Source of the DNA: Candidatus Alistipes excrementipullorum
GTDB lineage: Bacteria; Bacteroidota; Bacteroidia; Bacteroidales; Rikenellaceae
Assembly: GCA_019113665.1 (NCBI GenBank)
Contig: DXGW01000155.1
Span: 1-9,189 of the forward strand
DNA: 9,189 nucleotides
Direction of reading: 5' to 3'
Of this stretch, positions 6,283 to 9,189 are shown piece by piece. Both the position numbers and the translations under genes were made by a program. Numbering within the stretch: position 1 is the stretch's first letter; every line of letters starts with the position of its first letter. The notes below the pieces were generated by a model that did not search any database, was not told the DNA's origin, and saw only the letters and a program-made list of their open reading frames with translations.

Positions 6283-7327
6283 GTATGAGCATCGCATCGC
6301 CGTATGTGCCGAAGCGGTAGCCCTCCTCCTTGGCGACCTTGTAGGCCTCCATTACGAGATTGTAACCTCCGAATGCAGCCACCATCATCAACTGGGTGGA
6401 GTAGGGCAGGTGGAAGTTGGTCACCATGGCGTCGGCGACGGTGAAGTCGTAGGGCTCGAAGATGAACTTGTTGGTCCAGCCCTCCATGGGGTTTATGCGG
6501 CCGTTGGTCGAAACGACGGTCTCGAGCGTGCGCATTACGGTCGTGCCGATCGAGACGACCTTGTGCCCGCCGTCTTTGGCCGAGTTCACGGCTTCGGCAG
6601 CCTCTTCGGTGACGAAGAACTGCTCCGAGTCCATCTTGTGTTTTGACAGGTCCTCGACATCGACCGTACGGAAGTTACCCAGTCCAACGTGCAGCGTGAT
6701 GAACGCCTTGTCCACGCCCTTGATCTCCATGCGCTTGAGCAGGTGTTTCGAGAAGTGCATTCCGGCCGTGGGCGCGGCGACGGCACCCTCCTTCGAAGCG
6801 AAGATCGTCTGGTAACGCTCGGCGTCCAGCGGTTCGACCTTCTCGCGCACCCAGCGCGGAAGCGGGGTCTCGCCCATGCGGAAGAGCGTCTCCTTGAACT
6901 CTTCGTACGGTCCGTCATAGAGGAAGCGCAGCGTACGGCCGCGTGATGTGGTGTTGTCGATGACCTCGGCGCCCAGTATGTCGTCCTCGCCGAAGTAGAG
7001 CTTGTTGCCTATGCGGATTTTGCGCGCGGGGTCTACCAGCACGTCCCACAGGCGCAGTTCGCGGTTCAGTTCGCGCAGCAGGAATATCTCTATTTCCGCT
7101 CCAGTCTTCTCCTTGTTGCCGTAGAGCCGGGCGGGGAAGACCTTGGTGTCGTTGAAGACGAAAAGGTCCTTCTCTTCGAAATAGTCGAGGATCTCCTTGA
7201 ATATGCGGTGTTCGATTTTGCCCGTGGCACGGTTTACCACCATCAGGCGTGATTCATCGCGGATCTCTGCGGGGTATTTCGCCAGCATTTCGGGCGAAAA
7301 GTCATAGCCGTATTGCGATAACTTCAT
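6278..7327 (-). CDS. queA: S-adenosylmethionine:tRNA ribosyltransferase-isomerase
   Basis: QueA transfers and isomerises the ribosyl part of S-adenosylmethionine onto 7-aminomethyl-7-deazaguanine at tRNA position 34, giving epoxyqueuosine. It acts in the cytoplasm. The 349-residue length is normal for the family. Visible motifs are FNDTKVFPARL (58-68), AERYQTIFASKEGAVAAPTAGMHF (169-192), TLHVGLGNFRTV (211-222), GTTVMRTLE (261-269), MVTNFHLPYSTQLMMV (301-316) and the terminal YRFGTYGDAMLIL (337-349). Some positions differ from the proteobacterial form, such as GLGNF where GAGTF is usual, which I take as lineage divergence. Bacteroidota may carry a second, longer QueA paralogue, and this one looks like the standard-length enzyme. 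It lies 76 bases after truB with no convincing terminator between them, so it is probably the last gene of the uppP-truB-queA cluster. The stop is TAA. Confidence 0.95.
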   Translation of the reverse strand: MKLSQYGYDFSPEMLAKYPAEIRDESRLMVVNRATGKIEHRIFKEILDYFEEKDLFVFNDTKVFPARLYGNKEKTGAEIEIFLLRELNRELRLWDVLVDPARKIRIGNKLYFGEDDILGAEVIDNTTSRGRTLRFLYDGPYEEFKETLFRMGETPLPRWVREKVEPLDAERYQTIFASKEGAVAAPTAGMHFSKHLLKRMEIKGVDKAFITLHVGLGNFRTVDVEDLSKHKMDSEQFFVTEEAAEAVNSAKDGGHKVVSIGTTVMRTLETVVSTNGRINPMEGWTNKFIFEPYDFTVADAMVTNFHLPYSTQLMMVAAFGGYNLVMEAYKVAKEEGYRFGTYGDAMLIL

Positions 7328-7403
7328 AGTCCGTTTTGAGTAGGTTTTCTATATTTTCAGAAAATGACAATCAAACATTATACGGAAAAACCGTGGTTTT
7401 GTT

Positions 7404-8117
7404 TCACTTGTCCTCGATTTTTTCCAACATTTCCAGAAAATCGGTTACCGACATCGCCCCTTCGGCCGTGAAACCGCCGCTGCGGACGCGGCGCAGCGAC
7501 GTGAGGTAAGCCCCGCTCTCCAGAGCCTCGCCTATCTCGGCGGCAAGTGAGCGTATGTACGTGCCCTTGCTGCACCTGACACGTATGCCGATCGACGGGA
7601 GCTCGCATCGTTCGAGCTGCAGGTCGTAGATGTTTATCAGGTTCTTGCGCAGCTCTACCTCCTCGCCCGCACGGGCGAACTCGTATGCGCGCACGCCCTC
7701 CACCTTCTTGGCCGAATAGAGCGGCGGGGCCTGCAGGCGCTCGCCCTTGAGCGAGGCCAGTGCCTGTTCGACTGCTTCGCGCGTGATATGCTCTGTCGGG
7801 AAGGTGCGGTCAACGGGATGTTCCATGTCGTAGCTCGGGGTCGTGGCGCCGAGCATCAGGTCGGCCGTGTACTCCTTCTCTTCGGCCTGCAGCTGCTCGA
7901 CCATCTTGGTGGCCCGCCCGATGCATACGATCAGCACTCCCGTAGCCAGAGGATCGAGCGTGCCGGCATGGCCGACCTTGATTTTACGGTACCCCTTGCG
8001 GCGCAGTGCAAACTTGATCTTGCGCACGACGTCGGTCGAGGTCCATTCGAGCGGTTTGTCTATTACGGCTATGTAGCCCTCTTCGAAATTTATGGTGTCG
8101 TTCTGCGGATTTTCCAT
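7404..8117 (-). CDS. truB: tRNA pseudouridine(55) synthase
   Basis: TruB converts U55 in the T-loop of tRNAs to pseudouridine and also helps tRNA folding; it is cytoplasmic. The 237 residues show the catalytic motif GHAGTLDPLATGVL (49-62) with Asp55, the AKKVEGVRAYEFAR block (136-149) after PPLYS, and CSKGTYIRSLAAEIG (182-196). The C-terminal PUA-type extension of the longer proteobacterial enzymes (about 310 residues) is missing, as is usual for the short form in Bacteroidota, so this is not read as a truncation. The start ATG at 8117 lies 4 bases after the uppP TGA, which fixes the start and implies co-translation. A start at this position places the conserved IDKP-EWTS segment at about residues 19-27. 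The stop is TGA. Confidence 0.96.
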   Translation of the reverse strand: MENPQNDTINFEEGYIAVIDKPLEWTSTDVVRKIKFALRRKGYRKIKVGHAGTLDPLATGVLIVCIGRATKMVEQLQAEEKEYTADLMLGATTPSYDMEHPVDRTFPTEHITREAVEQALASLKGERLQAPPLYSAKKVEGVRAYEFARAGEEVELRKNLINIYDLQLERCELPSIGIRVRCSKGTYIRSLAAEIGEALESGAYLTSLRRVRSGGFTAEGAMSVTDFLEMLEKIEDK

Positions 8118-8121
8118 TGTG

Positions 8122-8916
8122 TCAGAGCAGGCTGCTTGTTAAGGAGACTATGCCGGCGATGGCGCAATATACGGCGAACCATATCAGTTTGCCGCGTTTC
8201 ACTATGTTTATCATGAATTTGCAGGCGAGGCAGCCGACCAAGAATGCCGCAACGAATCCAGCGGCCATCGGCAGCGTACCTATCGAGGCGAATGACGCTT
8301 CACCCTTGACGATTGTCAGCAGCATCTCCCCGAGGATCGGAGCGAGCACCATGAGGAACGAAAACTGTGCCACCGACTCCTTGCGGTTGCCCAGCAGCAG
8401 CCCGACGGCGATGGTCGATCCCGACCGCGAGAGTCCCGGCATTGCGGCCACGGCCTGTGCCACTCCTATTATGAATGAGTCGCGGTACGATATTTCGGAC
8501 TTCTGCCGCGGGCGGGCGTAATATGCGAATGCGAGCAGTGCGGCCGTCAGCAGCAGCATGGCGCCGACTATTGCGAGTATGTACGGCGAGTTGAGCATGG
8601 CGTCGAGTTGGTCTTTCAGTGCGAATCCGACGATGCCTATCGGGATCATCGAGATCACGAGTTTGAGTATGTATGCCTGCTCGGCGTTGAAGCGGCGCGA
8701 GAAGAGTCCGCAGATGAGTTTGCGCACCTCGGGCCACAGCACCACTATTGTGCTGAGCACGGTTGCCGCATGCAGCGTTACGTCGAACGTGAGATTCTCC
8801 TCTATCTCTACTCCAAGCAGGGCTTTGGCTATCTGCAGGTGTCCGCTGCTCGATACGGGCAGGAATTCCGTCAGACCCTGCACCATGCCGAGAATTATTG
8901 CTTCTATCGTCTCCAT
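8122..8916 (-). CDS. uppP: Undecaprenyl-diphosphatase (BacA/UppP family)
   Basis: This integral membrane enzyme dephosphorylates undecaprenyl diphosphate to recycle the lipid carrier for peptidoglycan and other envelope polymers. Overproduction in other bacteria gives bacitracin resistance. The 264 residues match the family length. Motif 1 is QGLTEFLPVSSSGHL (13-27) with Glu17, the serine cluster and His26. Motif 2 is PGLSRSGST (160-168) with Arg164, the essential arginine equivalent. The protein has multiple hydrophobic segments, for example about 48-61, 83-99, 112-132, 186-203, 216-236 and 244-260. The start ATG directly begins the conserved amphipathic helix METIEAIILGMVQG. A promoter candidate lies about 60 bases upstream, and truB follows 4 bases after the TGA. 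In many Bacteroidota the gene sits beside ftsX and a small DUF3098 gene; these would be beyond the right edge if present. Confidence 0.97.
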   Translation of the reverse strand: METIEAIILGMVQGLTEFLPVSSSGHLQIAKALLGVEIEENLTFDVTLHAATVLSTIVVLWPEVRKLICGLFSRRFNAEQAYILKLVISMIPIGIVGFALKDQLDAMLNSPYILAIVGAMLLLTAALLAFAYYARPRQKSEISYRDSFIIGVAQAVAAMPGLSRSGSTIAVGLLLGNRKESVAQFSFLMVLAPILGEMLLTIVKGEASFASIGTLPMAAGFVAAFLVGCLACKFMINIVKRGKLIWFAVYCAIAGIVSLTSSLL

Positions 8917-9189
8917 GGTAATGTGTTTTTGTTCGCGACGGCCTCGGTTTCGGGCCTGTGTCGCAGGTTGTCAGGCCGCAAAGATAATAAAGATAATGCG
9001 AACCGCCATTCCCGGCGCTGCTTTTTGATGCAGGGCCATTGCTGCAGTCCGTACGGTACGCACGGTGCAGGTTGCAGCTTCCGGCGTATCGAAAATCGTG
9101 CAAAGGAAACGAAAAGGAAGGAAAATGTATGCATTTGTTGCATTTTTATCGGATATTGGCTTGTCATGTGGGCCGTAAAGCCTATTTTT
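8917..9189. other. Non-coding block upstream of uppP
   Basis: No convincing gene lies in these 273 bases. The minus-strand open frame covering most of it has no family-like features and overlaps the uppP start. The block holds the uppP promoter candidate (8979-8995) and a set of short inverted repeats around 9041-9078: GCTGCA against TGCAGC, with CCGT/ACGG nested inside. On the plus strand a purine-rich AAGGAAGG (9113-9120) precedes a 17-residue open frame (9125-9178) that I do not regard as a gene. Confidence 0.5.
8979..8995 (-). promoter_or_regulatory. Candidate promoter -7 elements for uppP-truB-queA
   Basis: On the minus strand two tandem words, TATCTTTA (8995-8988) and TATCTTTG (8986-8979), match the Bacteroidota -7 consensus TAnnTTTG, the second perfectly. 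No good TTTG lies at the -33 distance, so the call rests on the -7 box alone. Initiation near 8973 would give a leader of about 57 bases before the uppP ATG. Confidence 0.45.

Noticed and set aside
7353..7400. Small palindromes (ATTTTCAGAAAAT and AAAACC/GGTTTT) between truB and queA as a terminator, and TATAAT-like bases as a promoter
   Set aside because: The stems are short and AT-rich, one with only a 2-base loop. The -10-like word does not fit the TAnnTTTG form and has no spaced -33 box.
7404..8117. truB as a truncated gene because it lacks the C-terminal PUA-type region
   Set aside because: The short form of about 235 residues is normal in Bacteroidota, and all catalytic motifs are present.
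8904..9167. 87-codon minus-strand open frame upstream of uppP
   Set aside because: It overlaps the start of uppP, is rich in Arg, Gln and Pro without a domain pattern, and the uppP promoter candidate lies within it.
9125..9178. 17-residue plus-strand open frame after a purine-rich AAGGAAGG
   Set aside because: It is too short to support, and Shine-Dalgarno sites carry little weight in this phylum. No promoter was seen for it.
9158..9189. GGCTT/AAGCC stem followed by TATTTTT as a plus-strand terminator
   Set aside because: It is a five-base stem with a loop of about 15 bases, cut by the window edge, with no plus-strand gene before it.

Overview
The window looks like ordinary chromosome from a gut-type Bacteroidota, most likely Bacteroidales and close to Alistipes/Rikenellaceae. 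The genus is an inference. The evidence is a DUF4270 lipoprotein (a Bacteroidota family), a topoisomerase I whose tail consists of C-terminal repeats instead of zinc fingers, promoters of the Bacteroidota form TTTG-N19..21-TAnnTTTG, few Shine-Dalgarno sites, and moderately high GC. All supported genes lie on the minus strand, so the biology reads from right to left. I see no tRNA, rRNA, CRISPR array, insertion sequence or phage gene.

Reading leftward: a 273-base non-coding block (8917-9189) holds a promoter candidate for a housekeeping cluster, uppP (undecaprenyl-diphosphatase), truB (tRNA pseudouridine 55 synthase) and queA (queuosine synthesis). uppP and truB are 4 bases apart, and truB and queA are separated by 76 bases. 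A clear promoter in the 46-base gap after queA drives a short glycogen-synthase-like gene. That gene overlaps by 17 bases the start of a secreted DUF4270 lipoprotein gene. A spacer with a long hairpin follows, then topA, and 7 bases later a secreted C1-family (bleomycin hydrolase/PepC-like) peptidase. A perfect 16-bp bidirectional terminator closes this block. To its left a second textbook Bacteroidota promoter points at an ATG only 11 bases from the window edge, the start of the next gene.

Two points deserve attention. The DUF4270 frame ends at a TGA, but the same frame continues for 25 plausible codons to a TAA. This suggests a recent nonsense change, a sequence error or stop-codon readthrough. 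The glycogen-synthase-like protein has only the N-terminal half of GlgA and lacks the KTGGL substrate-binding motif, so its usual name is probably misleading. I found no convincing new defence or mobile system.
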